NCBI GenBank assembly: GCA_030425145.1
Contig: JAUHVK010000007.1
Span: 62,001 to 126,000, forward strand
Direction of reading: 5' to 3'
DNA length: 64,000 nt
From: Alphaproteobacteria bacterium
GTDB taxonomy: Bacteria > Pseudomonadota > Alphaproteobacteria > Rhodobacterales > Rhodobacteraceae
This document shows positions 53,755-62,639 of the stretch, piece by piece. Position 1 is the first letter of the stretch. The number at the start of each line of letters is the position of its first letter. The position numbers were made by a program, and so were the translations under genes. Below the pieces are notes generated by a model. The model saw only the letters and a program-made list of their open reading frames with translations. It was not told the origin of the DNA and ran no database searches.

Positions 53755-54237
53755 TCAGATTACGTGCGCCGCACCAGCGACAACGAATGGAACAGGCAAA
53801 CACAGTAGCAACCGTCTGAACGCTTGCTGGCGCCCCATCAATGGCAGCTCGTATGCGAGAAACCGGGATGCCGAGAACAATGACCAGGACGTGACATAGG
53901 TTACAACCATGCTGGACGTCGCCCCGGCCTTCAGCGCCGCCGCACCGACAGCGAAGCTGACAAACGCACCACCGGGCGTGAGCGGCCCCAAGGCGATGGC
54001 AAGAAGAACACCAGAGAGCCCCGCGCCTTCGCCGAATACCGCCCGCACCTGTTCCGGCGGCAGAAGTTCCGCGAAGAAGCCAGCGCCCAAAAGCGCCACA
54101 AGAATCCGCGGCGCTGTAAATCTCGCCATGCGCCATGCATTCGCAAAGCTCGCCCTGCGCCATTCGGCATTGGGAAGTTGCCAGTAAAGCCACAGGGCGA
54201 CAGCCCCCAGAAACCCGGTTCCAATTAGAATATTCAC
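53755..54237 (-). CDS. half-size permease-like membrane protein 2
   Basis: A 160-residue protein with about four hydrophobic helices. The core GVLLAIALGPLTPGGAFVSF, then TYVTSWSLFSASRFLAYELP, matches in pattern the neighbouring gene's LLIAGFAGAAIPGGPAM and TSWALLSLNRTLIWEFSFLP. It therefore looks like one repeat of a two-repeat permease (YraQ/ArsP-like architecture). The start is GTG 54237 with GGAGG upstream; it overlaps the previous stop as GTGA. Substrate unknown. Confidence 0.72.
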   Translation of the reverse strand: MNILIGTGFLGAVALWLYWQLPNAEWRRASFANAWRMARFTAPRILVALLGAGFFAELLPPEQVRAVFGEGAGLSGVLLAIALGPLTPGGAFVSFAVGAAALKAGATSSMVVTYVTSWSLFSASRFLAYELPLMGRQQAFRRLLLCLPVPFVVAGAAHVI

Positions 54238-54797
54238 ACGGACCTCCGTGCAAAGATGGCGCGCGCGGCAAGACCGATCAGGATAGGGAATGGCAGGCAA
54301 AGCAACACCCGCCACCACACAAGATCGACCGGCAGGAACGAGAACTCCCAGATCAAGGTGCGGTTCAGACTAAGCAGCGCCCAGCTTGTCACAAAGGCCA
54401 TGATCGCTCCGACATCCGCACCAACCAGCCCGAAACTTGCCGCGAGCGGAAACGTCATCGCCGGACCTCCGGGGATCGCCGCCCCGGCAAATCCCGCTAT
54501 GAGCAATCCCCGCAATCCGCTCTCCCGCCCGATCCAGATCGCCACCTTGTCCCGAGGCAAGAGAAGCGGAAGCGTTGCAGCGATGAACATCCCGGTGGCG
54601 ATCTTTGGCGCGAGCACCACCATGAACATCATCTCATCCCGGGCGATCTCCAACGCGCGCCCCCAGCCTTTGAGGATGACTACCAGAACCCCCGCCGCCA
54701 ACGCAGATAGCGCAAGAATGTAGAAGCCAGTGTCAAACACCCGGCGCACAGGTTGTTCAGGCGGCGGCTCAGTCGCGATGTTTTTCAATGAAGCCAT
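54234..54797 (-). CDS. half-size permease-like membrane protein 1
   Basis: A 187-residue protein: a soluble N-terminal tail (1-22), then about five hydrophobic helices. The core IPGGPAMTFPLAASFGLVGAD corresponds to the next gene's TPGGAFVSFAVGAAALKAGA. The two are coupled by a 4-base overlap and probably form a heterodimer equal to a full-length YraQ-type permease. A GGAG site lies five bases before the ATG. Substrate unknown. Confidence 0.72.
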   Translation of the reverse strand: MASLKNIATEPPPEQPVRRVFDTGFYILALSALAAGVLVVILKGWGRALEIARDEMMFMVVLAPKIATGMFIAATLPLLLPRDKVAIWIGRESGLRGLLIAGFAGAAIPGGPAMTFPLAASFGLVGADVGAIMAFVTSWALLSLNRTLIWEFSFLPVDLVWWRVLLCLPFPILIGLAARAIFARRSV

Positions 54798-55133
54798 CAG
54801 TCTCCAACGCCCGAATATTCGGCAATCCCGCGCGGTCGTTGTCTTTGCACCAATCCCGGAAGATAATGCCTTGACATGCTGCGGCTTGGGGTTCCGTGAA
54901 GCGGCACCTTTTCACCCGAGCGGGCATGCCAAGGATCACGCTACAGGGCGAAACACTCTTTGTCACCGATACCCTGCACAGGCATTTGATCCTCAAAAGA
55001 CCTCAAACCAATTTGATGATCGTCGCGCAAATCTCACAGCACGTCCGCCGCACGGTCAAATCCATCCCCTCGGCGCGCTTCCAACACCCACTGTGATCGA
55101 GGTGTGTCAGGGACGGGCACTAGCCGCACTTGG
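54798..55133. other. intergenic region
   Basis: About 336 bases without a convincing gene. Short open frames on both strands (for example 54896-55096 plus and 54769-54996 minus) lack a ribosome site and a recognisable protein pattern. It may hold the promoter of the half-permease pair and the 3' end of the P47-like operon; I see no strong terminator hairpin. Confidence 0.4.
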
Positions 55134-56609
55134 TCAGCCAAAGCTGCCCCCCAGTTGTAATGACCCGTGAAGACCACTCGATGAAATATGCATGTGCCGT
55201 GATGTCCATTTGATCGCACCGGTGAAGTGCTTGACCATCTCACTCAATCCCGGTGCCGCATCCAGGGCATCGTCCTTCAAACTGGTAATCGAGAAATGCC
55301 CGATCATCACAAATAGCAAAGCCGCCACGACGATCGCTGCGGCCCCGTCAGTGAGGAAAATCAAGACAATGCCTAGAACAGCAGCAATAATGGTCAACAC
55401 GGTCTGAACCACTTCAACACCGGGTTTTGACCAATGCCCTTTCTGAATGTTGGGCGTTCGGCTTTGCTTGTACGTGATGATCTGATTGCCTTTCTTGTTC
55501 GTCCCGGTTTCAAGCGTGTAGTAGGTGCGTGAGAAACAGGTTCCATAAATGCCTGTCGACACTTCGACCTGTGTACTCACCGTCACCACAAGTTCGTTGC
55601 CTATTACTTTGCAATCAAAGCTCAGAAGCTCAGGCGTATAGCTGTCTCCGTCGTGCTTAACCTCAGGCAGCATGATCGAAACGCCGTCTTTCATACGCAA
55701 ACTCTTCGCGTCTTTCGACAGTTCGAGCATGTTGTCTTGAAGGTTCGGCCACATCTTCAAAAGCCCGGGTTTGACCATATCGACCAGGAATCTTTTGCGT
55801 CGGATCAGAAATGCAGCAGACGCCTTGTCAGGAATAGCCTGGCTGGAGACTTGTTGGATCGCCGGCGCTGGATCGGGCGACGTCATCGACAAGACGGCAA
55901 GCATCCCGGAACTCTTGTCGATCGTATCGCACACTGCGTAGTTGGTTGAGACCGGCTTGGTAAAGGCAAAGCTACCATGGTCGATTTGGTCGTTCAGATC
56001 GACGAACGCAAATATGTGCTCGAACGTATGAATTTGGGTCAGTGCCCAATCGTCCAGACAGGTGCGGATCGGTGATTGCGCGTCAGGTTCGGACAACGGT
56101 TTGATGTAGTCTACGTTGACCACACTCGCGATCGGGTCCTGAGGAGTCGTCCCTTGCGTGCGGAGTTTGAGCGCATGTCGCGTGGTGCCCTTAGCGGGCG
56201 GAGGCAGGATGTTGCCATCGGCGTCTTTCGCTGTTCCCTTGTGAGGGAGAAGGTTGAGCTTGACCGCCACAGTCATCGTAAACGCGTCACAGGTGACCGT
56301 CCCGGGCTTTCCTTTCAAAACGTAGTGCGCCGTCATATTCGTCATCGGCAGCAGTAAGTGAACGGTCGCCCCATCCCCGCCCGGGATGACCTGCCAGTCA
56401 CCGAAAGTCGCGTTAACCGAGAATTGGAATAAGCCGGACGGCGGGCAGGTAAGTTGCTGCGGCCTGCAACCTTTGTTCTTTTTGATGGCCTTGTTTATGT
56501 CATCATAATTGACCGCAAAGACTGTATCCCAATCCAATGTTGAAGCTTCTTCTGTTGGAGCAGGTGAGGTCTCGATCAGCAATGGGTTTTGAATATAAGT
56601 TTCAAGCAT
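55134..56609 (-). CDS. P47/OrfX-like TULIP family protein 4
   Basis: About 491 residues, last of four related genes. It has the N-terminal family motif WDTVFAVNYDDINKAIKKN (27-45), GDWQVI (70-75), TKPVSTNYAV (217-226), MLAVLSMT (236-243) and FLIRRKRFLVDMVKPGL (267-283). A long hydrophobic segment (about 398-438) follows, then an amphipathic end. The W-D-x-V...N-K start and the order of motifs match clostridial P47/OrfX2, TULIP-fold proteins of neurotoxin clusters. No signal peptide. The start is ATG 56609 or GTG 56618 (the latter overlaps the upstream stop as GTGA). Function unknown; lipid binding is known or suspected for TULIP folds. Confidence 0.75.
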   Translation of the reverse strand: MLETYIQNPLLIETSPAPTEEASTLDWDTVFAVNYDDINKAIKKNKGCRPQQLTCPPSGLFQFSVNATFGDWQVIPGGDGATVHLLLPMTNMTAHYVLKGKPGTVTCDAFTMTVAVKLNLLPHKGTAKDADGNILPPPAKGTTRHALKLRTQGTTPQDPIASVVNVDYIKPLSEPDAQSPIRTCLDDWALTQIHTFEHIFAFVDLNDQIDHGSFAFTKPVSTNYAVCDTIDKSSGMLAVLSMTSPDPAPAIQQVSSQAIPDKASAAFLIRRKRFLVDMVKPGLLKMWPNLQDNMLELSKDAKSLRMKDGVSIMLPEVKHDGDSYTPELLSFDCKVIGNELVVTVSTQVEVSTGIYGTCFSRTYYTLETGTNKKGNQIITYKQSRTPNIQKGHWSKPGVEVVQTVLTIIAAVLGIVLIFLTDGAAAIVVAALLFVMIGHFSITSLKDDALDAAPGLSEMVKHFTGAIKWTSRHMHISSSGLHGSLQLGGSFG

Positions 56610-56614
56610 TTGGG

Positions 56615-58369
56615 TCACATCGTCCGATTGAAATACAAAAGGAGCGATTTCGCCAAGCGCACATGTTTGAGCTCTGTACCTTTGACGCCTGGCCATTGCT
56701 CGGCTCCAAGAACATTTTCCAGAAAGTTGTTCAGGTCCGGCAATGCATCGGGATCAAACTCCTGATCATTGGCGATCTTCAGCATGTTTGTGCTGTAGGC
56801 GACCAGCGAGATCGCCGAAATCAATCCTGCACATTGAGAAAACCTTAACAGGTATATTCCGTATTTGATGTCGAGCACCGTCTGCGATGAGCCGACGAAC
56901 GCCGCCGCGGCCGCCAGATTGCCTGAGTCAGCAACGGTCTGGGAGACAGAGTTCATTGCCTCTTCGCCATCGACAGCAATATTTAACACATCATCTGCCG
57001 AGTTGATCCAATTGGTCACGCTGCTCGCGGTCTGCGCAGCTTCGGCTGCATTCACAACCCACTTTCCCGCGGCATAGGTGCCAAGGGAAACAACCGACAG
57101 CACCATCCCGACAATCTCCGACCAGCGGTCGAATTGCACCGCCGTACGATCTGGTCGGGCAGAAATGTGCGGGCGCTCGATGTCTAGAACTTCCTTTTTC
57201 TTTTTCTGTGCCTTGTAGTCATTGGTGGTCATGATGACCGGCTGACCTTTGGAGTTCTTGCCAAGCTTCAGGTACACGTTCTGCGTAAAGTTCAGCGTGA
57301 AGACATCATTCCCAACAAGGAGCGGATGTTTCCATGTCACCCCGGTAAAGTCTGCGGACAGTTTGTCTTCAACGACCCTCATAGTCAGGCCATTCTTGGG
57401 TACTGTCGGACTGATCTTTGTCCCATCCTCCAATTGAAAGTCGCCCCAAACCAACATCTTGTTGTTGGTGACAATCAACTGATCGCCATCGACGTCGAAG
57501 TCTTCGGGTTTCGCTCCCTTGAAGATATGCACCGCCCCGCGTTTGAGGAATTCCTCTGCAAACCGAGGGCCGCTGATCGCGAAGATCGAGTTCACACCGG
57601 ACGGCCAATCATCTGCTACGGCGCTGTCGATTTGGTTTGCAAGCTTGTTCCAGGATGGGTTTTTCTTGTCCGTCTTGCACAACGCCGCAAAATATCCGTC
57701 GCCCCCGGCGTTCGTAAGCGACGCATAGGACAACAACGTGGGCTTCACCCATTGGTATTTTCCGTGCGCGGCTTTTGAGTTCAGCAAAGCGGCATGGAAC
57801 AATGGGTTGAACGATGAAATCTCCTTGTTGAACCAAAGCCCAAACAAGGGCTTGAACGGCCCCTCCAACGATGCCGGTTCGATTGTGTCCACGGTCACCG
57901 CATCGACATGGTTCTGCGGTTTGCTTTGAAGGAATAAGGCCCAAGGCTCTCCTGGTTGCGAGGCGTCCGCCGTGGGGTCTTTCAGTTTCACACTGGGCGC
58001 ATTGACCGGCGTGATACTCACGGTGATGTAGACTTTAGTGCCCTTCAGGTCGGGATATTTGGTCCCTTTTACATCCACGGCATGCCCGGATTTCAGGATG
58101 CAGCAAAAGCGCACCGCACCACCTACGGCATTCGGGTCCGGGATCATGTCCCAACTGCCCCAAACACCGTGGATTTCTCCGTTCCATGTGCTGGTCTGAT
58201 CAAGTGCGGGAAGCCCGACGTTCTGGCCTTTGACCACCTTATTCATAGCATCCAAGGTCAGGATGCTGGCCGTATCCCAGCCCTGAAGACCGACTTCGTG
58301 CGCGCCGTTCGCGGCTTGAAGCTCGACATCTGGATCCGGGAATACACAACCTTCAGGCAAAAAAGTCAT
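56615..58369 (-). CDS. P47/OrfX-like TULIP family protein 3
   Basis: A 584-residue member of the same family: GWDTASILTLDAMNKVV (30-46), WGSWDMIP (70-77), DLKGTKVYITVSI (107-119), QWVKPTLLSYA (206-216), YFAALCKTD (226-234) and FAISGPRFAEEFL (263-275). After the second lobe come hydrophobic stretches (about 419-437 and 485-540). The last part has QWPGVKGTEL, matching WPG/WPE tails in genes 1 and 2. It overlaps gene 2 by 4 bases (ATGA). It has no signal peptide. It is divergent from the other three in sequence but keeps all family motifs. Confidence 0.72.
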   Translation of the reverse strand: MTFLPEGCVFPDPDVELQAANGAHEVGLQGWDTASILTLDAMNKVVKGQNVGLPALDQTSTWNGEIHGVWGSWDMIPDPNAVGGAVRFCCILKSGHAVDVKGTKYPDLKGTKVYITVSITPVNAPSVKLKDPTADASQPGEPWALFLQSKPQNHVDAVTVDTIEPASLEGPFKPLFGLWFNKEISSFNPLFHAALLNSKAAHGKYQWVKPTLLSYASLTNAGGDGYFAALCKTDKKNPSWNKLANQIDSAVADDWPSGVNSIFAISGPRFAEEFLKRGAVHIFKGAKPEDFDVDGDQLIVTNNKMLVWGDFQLEDGTKISPTVPKNGLTMRVVEDKLSADFTGVTWKHPLLVGNDVFTLNFTQNVYLKLGKNSKGQPVIMTTNDYKAQKKKKEVLDIERPHISARPDRTAVQFDRWSEIVGMVLSVVSLGTYAAGKWVVNAAEAAQTASSVTNWINSADDVLNIAVDGEEAMNSVSQTVADSGNLAAAAAFVGSSQTVLDIKYGIYLLRFSQCAGLISAISLVAYSTNMLKIANDQEFDPDALPDLNNFLENVLGAEQWPGVKGTELKHVRLAKSLLLYFNRTM

Positions 58370-60915
58370 GATGTCTGTCCTTTCGTAGACGACGATTGAA
58401 CAGTGGCGGCTTTCAATTCGCCTTGCAGCAACAGAGCGCCCTTCAGGTTCGCCGATGTCAGGTCGAACCCTGTGGTTTCGGGCCAGTCGAATGGAGAAAG
58501 CGCGGTCTTCAGGAAATTCTGCACAGTTGCTTCAAGTCCGAGCACGTCCACATCTTCGCCAGCAAACTTTTTGACGTCCTCCTCCGAAAGATTGAGTTCC
58601 TTTACCTGCGTCACCCCGGCCATGCTTCGCAGACCGCTGAACGCGACCCCCCACCGGGGCGTGTACAACATCGATCCTGAGTTGAGAGTTGATTTCGGTT
58701 TTGCGGCCAACTCCGACACGTCGCTCGGATCAGAATCTCCAAGAGCAAAAGCAAGCGGCATGTGTACCGCGTCGTATATGTTCTCGGCCACATCGGCCTG
58801 TAGCTGTTCGTATTGCACCAGCGGAGGAGGAAACCGGTCGTACTGTCCAACCGCGCCTGCCGCCTCTTCCACGGGCGGCATGTTGATGTCGGCCTGACCG
58901 TTATTGGCCTGCATGTTTTGCAAGGCGACATCGCCCAAGGCTTCTGCATCTGAACCCGCCGCCGCGACACATTTGGCTATGCCATAGATTGCAAGACCAC
59001 CGAGCACGATGCCGACTGCGCCACAGGCAATCCCGATCCAAAGCATGGTCTTGTCCTGAGTGGGCGGGTCCAGCTTCATGCTGACCGTCCACTTGTCGAT
59101 CACATTCTTCCAGTCGACGATTTCGCCTTTGGACTTTGGCTGTTTGCCCAAGGGATCGTTGAAGGTAGGCAATAGAACGTGCGAGCCGTCGCTGCGTTCC
59201 TCTAGTGAAAGGAACATCGTCTGCTCGTAACCGAAGGTCACTTTTTCGTTCTGTTTCAAACTATTATTCGCAAAATCAAAATGTAGACCCGTGTATTTGA
59301 TTTTGATCCGACGCCCGTCGATCCGCATCGAGAAGCCTTTGGGCGGAACAACGGGTTGAACCTCATCCCCGGCTTGCGCAAGCTTGGTTGGGCGCAGCTT
59401 GAATTCGGCCATATTCGTGACGACCCGCTTGTCGTCGCTGATCTGAAAATCGGGCGTTTCACCCGAAGCTGCAGCCCCATTCGCGCCGGCCAGAAGGATC
59501 TCTTCGGTCAGACGCTCGGCCGAGATCGCGACAACCGCGTTTTCCTTTGCTGCCAGATTGGCCATCAGGTTGGGCGACACCTCTGCCGCCAGGTCGTTCT
59601 TTTTTACCGTGGACTTTGACGTTTGGTTCAGGACAGCAAAAACCGCCTCCGGCTCACCCGGTGCCGCAGCTGGAATATCCGCAACCGCGTAGTCCGAATA
59701 GACCGGCGCGATCCATTTCATCGTGTCTTTGATCTGGCCGCTCTGCGACGCAAGTTTCGCGTAGTCGATCGCATGGAAGATGTTGTCGAATTGCGAAAGG
59801 TTTGCGGGTTCGTTCAGCCACGCGTCAAATGCGGACTGGACCGGCGGGACCACGGCCACACCATTGCGCGTGATCGCAACGATCTCGACCGCTTGTGTTG
59901 TAGGACCAGCCTGATCGTTGACCATCAGCGCCTTCGTGTTGCTGCCCGTATCCTTTTTCTGAAGCGTCAACCGCGCCTTGATTTTTACTCCGGCAAGATC
60001 CTGAGTACGCTCAGACGTGTCGCTGACCTCGATACCCCGATCGAAACCCGCAGGTTGTTGATGCACAAACGGCTCTTGTCCCAGATTGATGCGAACACTG
60101 GACTGCGAAAAGACAGCGATCAGCGGGTACAGCTCTTTCGTCACGTCGAAGGTGGACAGCGCACCGGTATTTTGAACGGGATCGGCATTCGCCCCTTGCC
60201 ACGCCCCATCCGGTCCACGCAGCCAGACCTGACCGTTGTCGAAATCGACGGCCATGCCGATCGTGTCGTTGCGATTGCTCCAACGTTCCGCGTTCTCTCT
60301 GTCGCCTTGCGCGTTCAGAACGCCTTGGTCTTGCCCTCCAAAATAGGCGAGGCCATTTGACCGATACGCAATCGCATCGTCATCACTCAAAAAGTTACGA
60401 TTAGGCAAAGAAAGTGGGGCCAATCCAAGGACCATTCCGGGCCCATCCGTCATTGCTGTGGCTTCGAAATAGATCTTTCCGGTCTTGCGGGTCTTTTCCG
60501 CAAAGGCATGAGCCGTGCTATTCTGAATATCTTGCGCGGTAAGTGTCAGTGCATCTCCACTCAGCGATACATTGCCCTGTGACGTGCTGTTCGTCACCGG
60601 AGGCGACAGTCTCGCATAACTGGGCGTTCGCATCGTGTAAGTCGTTGACCCGGATTTCACAGGCAACTCCATCATCACATCCCGGCCAGTTCCTCCGTTG
60701 GTCAGTTGCCATGTATTCCAGGAACCCGCGATCGTCGCGACCCCCACAGGTGGCGCTGGCGTTGAATTGTCGAACGTTTTTGGGGTCTTGTCCTGAAGAA
60801 CGACAGACCGGTTTACGCCCTTGAACGTCGTTGCGTTCACAATATCCCATTGAGAGAGGTCGACTTCATCCGCCGCAGTTGTGGCCGCAAGAATTTCGTT
60901 TTTTGACAATTCCAT
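58366..60915 (-). CDS. P47/OrfX-like TULIP family protein 2 with inserted SPRY domain
   Basis: An 849-residue member. Family motifs: QWDIVNATTFKGVNRSV (22-38), SWNTWQL (65-71), LPVKSGS (84-90), DLAGVKIKARLTL (307-319), KWIAPVYSDYAVAD (400-413), VFAVLNQTS (425-433) and VVAISAERLTEEILL (461-475). Between LPVKSGS and DLAGVKI, where gene 1 has about 14 residues, some 215 residues are inserted. They look like a B30.2/SPRY domain (about 115-285: GKIYFEATAM, IGMAVDFDNGQVWLRG, LYPLIAVFSQSSVRINLG). A membrane-like segment lies at 622-653 and a DWPETTGF tail near the end. Confidence 0.75.
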   Translation of the reverse strand: MELSKNEILAATTAADEVDLSQWDIVNATTFKGVNRSVVLQDKTPKTFDNSTPAPPVGVATIAGSWNTWQLTNGGTGRDVMMELPVKSGSTTYTMRTPSYARLSPPVTNSTSQGNVSLSGDALTLTAQDIQNSTAHAFAEKTRKTGKIYFEATAMTDGPGMVLGLAPLSLPNRNFLSDDDAIAYRSNGLAYFGGQDQGVLNAQGDRENAERWSNRNDTIGMAVDFDNGQVWLRGPDGAWQGANADPVQNTGALSTFDVTKELYPLIAVFSQSSVRINLGQEPFVHQQPAGFDRGIEVSDTSERTQDLAGVKIKARLTLQKKDTGSNTKALMVNDQAGPTTQAVEIVAITRNGVAVVPPVQSAFDAWLNEPANLSQFDNIFHAIDYAKLASQSGQIKDTMKWIAPVYSDYAVADIPAAAPGEPEAVFAVLNQTSKSTVKKNDLAAEVSPNLMANLAAKENAVVAISAERLTEEILLAGANGAAASGETPDFQISDDKRVVTNMAEFKLRPTKLAQAGDEVQPVVPPKGFSMRIDGRRIKIKYTGLHFDFANNSLKQNEKVTFGYEQTMFLSLEERSDGSHVLLPTFNDPLGKQPKSKGEIVDWKNVIDKWTVSMKLDPPTQDKTMLWIGIACGAVGIVLGGLAIYGIAKCVAAAGSDAEALGDVALQNMQANNGQADINMPPVEEAAGAVGQYDRFPPPLVQYEQLQADVAENIYDAVHMPLAFALGDSDPSDVSELAAKPKSTLNSGSMLYTPRWGVAFSGLRSMAGVTQVKELNLSEEDVKKFAGEDVDVLGLEATVQNFLKTALSPFDWPETTGFDLTSANLKGALLLQGELKAATVQSSSTKGQTS

Positions 60916-60945
60916 AACAAGCTTTTCCTTAATGTGGGTAGGAAT

Positions 60946-62328
60946 TCACATTTGAACATCTCCACGCACGACGAATGCTGTTTCGAGCTCCGCGTGTGAA
61001 ATATTGACTGCCTCGCTACCCGGCCAAGTCACAAGGGCATCCGCTAGATTGCCCAATTGAGTTTGCTGCCCACCTGCACCAGCGGCTTGCTTGGCAACAG
61101 CGGTGGTAACCGCCGCCACAACAACATCCACAATGGCGGTGATGATCGCGGCAACGATCAAAGGAACTGCCAAAGCAGCCACACCCGATACAATATAAAT
61201 CCAGGCTGGGATGTGTTTGTGATAATCTGACTTTGTTTCGCCGAACGCCTTGAACTTCAATGACTGCGATTTTGCATCAAAAACTGGCTTCAAAGATTGC
61301 GTAAACCAAAAGGACACAGAGCTATCGGCAAGTCCGGTAATGTCGAAAGTCCCATCTGCGTGAACGCTCATCACATCATCATCGATGCCGATTGTCATCG
61401 GAAATAGCCACGGCGTGTACCCGGTCCCCCAATGATCCACTGGTTTGCACTCTGCCGCTGTTGAAATGTAGGGGGGTGTCGGCATCGCCCCCAACACCAT
61501 CTGGATTTTGTCACCCTTCATTTTGAAGAGCACGTGCTTCGGGTTCTGAAATGAACTCGGCAGCGATGGCATTATGAAGTGCTCCAGAAACAGGTCTGGT
61601 GCAAAGGCCATGTTCAAACCGGACGAATTGTCGGTCAGCGCGTTATCAATCTTGTCTGATCTGCTGGCGGCGGGGCGATCACGGACCATGATCGCCACAA
61701 CAAGGTGACCCGGTTCCTGATGACCGTGTTTGTCCTTGGCACCTTGCGCAAACATGAAATGCTTGAACACTGGTTTGATCCAGGACCGCTCGCCTGTAGG
61801 GACAAGATTTACGGACGTAAGAGCGTAGCTCAGCTTGTCCGCATTTGCGATCAGAACCTGTGGGATATGCTCATTCAGCAATGTCGCGGAAGTTCCCGAG
61901 GAGTCTTCGGCCTTTAGCGTACCATCCAGATCCGGATTGATCACGAATACCGCGCCTTTGGTTCGGTCTTGCTTTGATTTTCCGACAGTTTTAAGTTGGA
62001 ATTTGAGATCCGAGGCGGTTCCTTTGGCATTATCGACAAAGTCGATCTGAACCGAAACCTCAATTTTCACGCCAGTTAAATCGACTTGAGGTTTAACCGC
62101 AAACCGCCCGGATTGCTTTAAGGTCCCGCTCTTGAAAGGGAGCATAAGTGTAAGTGTATTATCCGAACCAAAACTGGTGATTTGCCACGGCCCGAATTCG
62201 CCTTTAATTTCAACACCGGAACCTGAATAAGACAACGAGGTCGGAGCTTGGCTCATTCTCTTGGCAAGGAGCTTGTTCAGATCATCTTGCCGGCACGCGG
62301 CCAGAACGTCCCACCCATGGGTGTCCAT
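60946..62328 (-). CDS. P47-like TULIP family protein 1
   Basis: A 460-residue protein, first gene of the quartet and the closest to P47 in pattern: DTHGWDVLAACRQDDLNKLL (2-21), FGPWQI (45-50), LPFKSGT (63-69), DLTGVKIEVSVQI (83-95), SWIKPVFKHFMFAQ (182-195), LVVAIMVRD (209-217) and FAPDLFLEHFIMPSL (242-256). A strong hydrophobic segment spans about 375-412, followed by TWPGSEAVNISHAELETAF. An AGGGGG site precedes the ATG. P47 proteins fold as TULIP domains and occur in botulinum-type neurotoxin gene clusters. No signal peptide; no toxin gene adjacent. It is separated from gene 2 by 30 bases. Confidence 0.8.
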   Translation of the reverse strand: MDTHGWDVLAACRQDDLNKLLAKRMSQAPTSLSYSGSGVEIKGEFGPWQITSFGSDNTLTLMLPFKSGTLKQSGRFAVKPQVDLTGVKIEVSVQIDFVDNAKGTASDLKFQLKTVGKSKQDRTKGAVFVINPDLDGTLKAEDSSGTSATLLNEHIPQVLIANADKLSYALTSVNLVPTGERSWIKPVFKHFMFAQGAKDKHGHQEPGHLVVAIMVRDRPAASRSDKIDNALTDNSSGLNMAFAPDLFLEHFIMPSLPSSFQNPKHVLFKMKGDKIQMVLGAMPTPPYISTAAECKPVDHWGTGYTPWLFPMTIGIDDDVMSVHADGTFDITGLADSSVSFWFTQSLKPVFDAKSQSLKFKAFGETKSDYHKHIPAWIYIVSGVAALAVPLIVAAIITAIVDVVVAAVTTAVAKQAAGAGGQQTQLGNLADALVTWPGSEAVNISHAELETAFVVRGDVQM

Positions 62329-62639
62329 AAGCCCCCCTACTCATAAACATATGACCTAGCGTAAAGCGAAGCTGGGATTATTCAACGATTTTTCTATTGA
62401 ATTGGGAAAAACGCGAATTTGCATCTTTAGCGTGAGAACTCGCTGCACAGATTTCGAGCAAAGCCCTGTGACTCTATTAGGTCACCCTTCGGAACCCGAG
62501 CCGATGAGAAGAGGTGGAAACGCTTGCTCCCGGCTTGGACAGCACTCAACATCAAAGCGTCACTCTTGATGCTGGCCGGTCGCATTATCCGACGCGAGAA
62601 CCCAAGAAGATTGGACGCACGCGAACGTGCGCCAGCCCT
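62329..62639. other. region upstream of the P47-like operon
   Basis: About 310 bases without a gene, AT-rich near 62340-62440. It should hold the promoter of the P47-like quartet (minus strand); TTGAAT followed about 17 bases on by ACGCTA is the best but weak pair. The half near 62640 lies behind the DUF1045 gene and shows no clear terminator. Confidence 0.4.

Noticed and set aside
54896-55096. Small plus-strand frame in the gap before the P47-like operon
   Set aside because: No ribosome site, no family pattern, and overlapping frames on the other strand are equally open.
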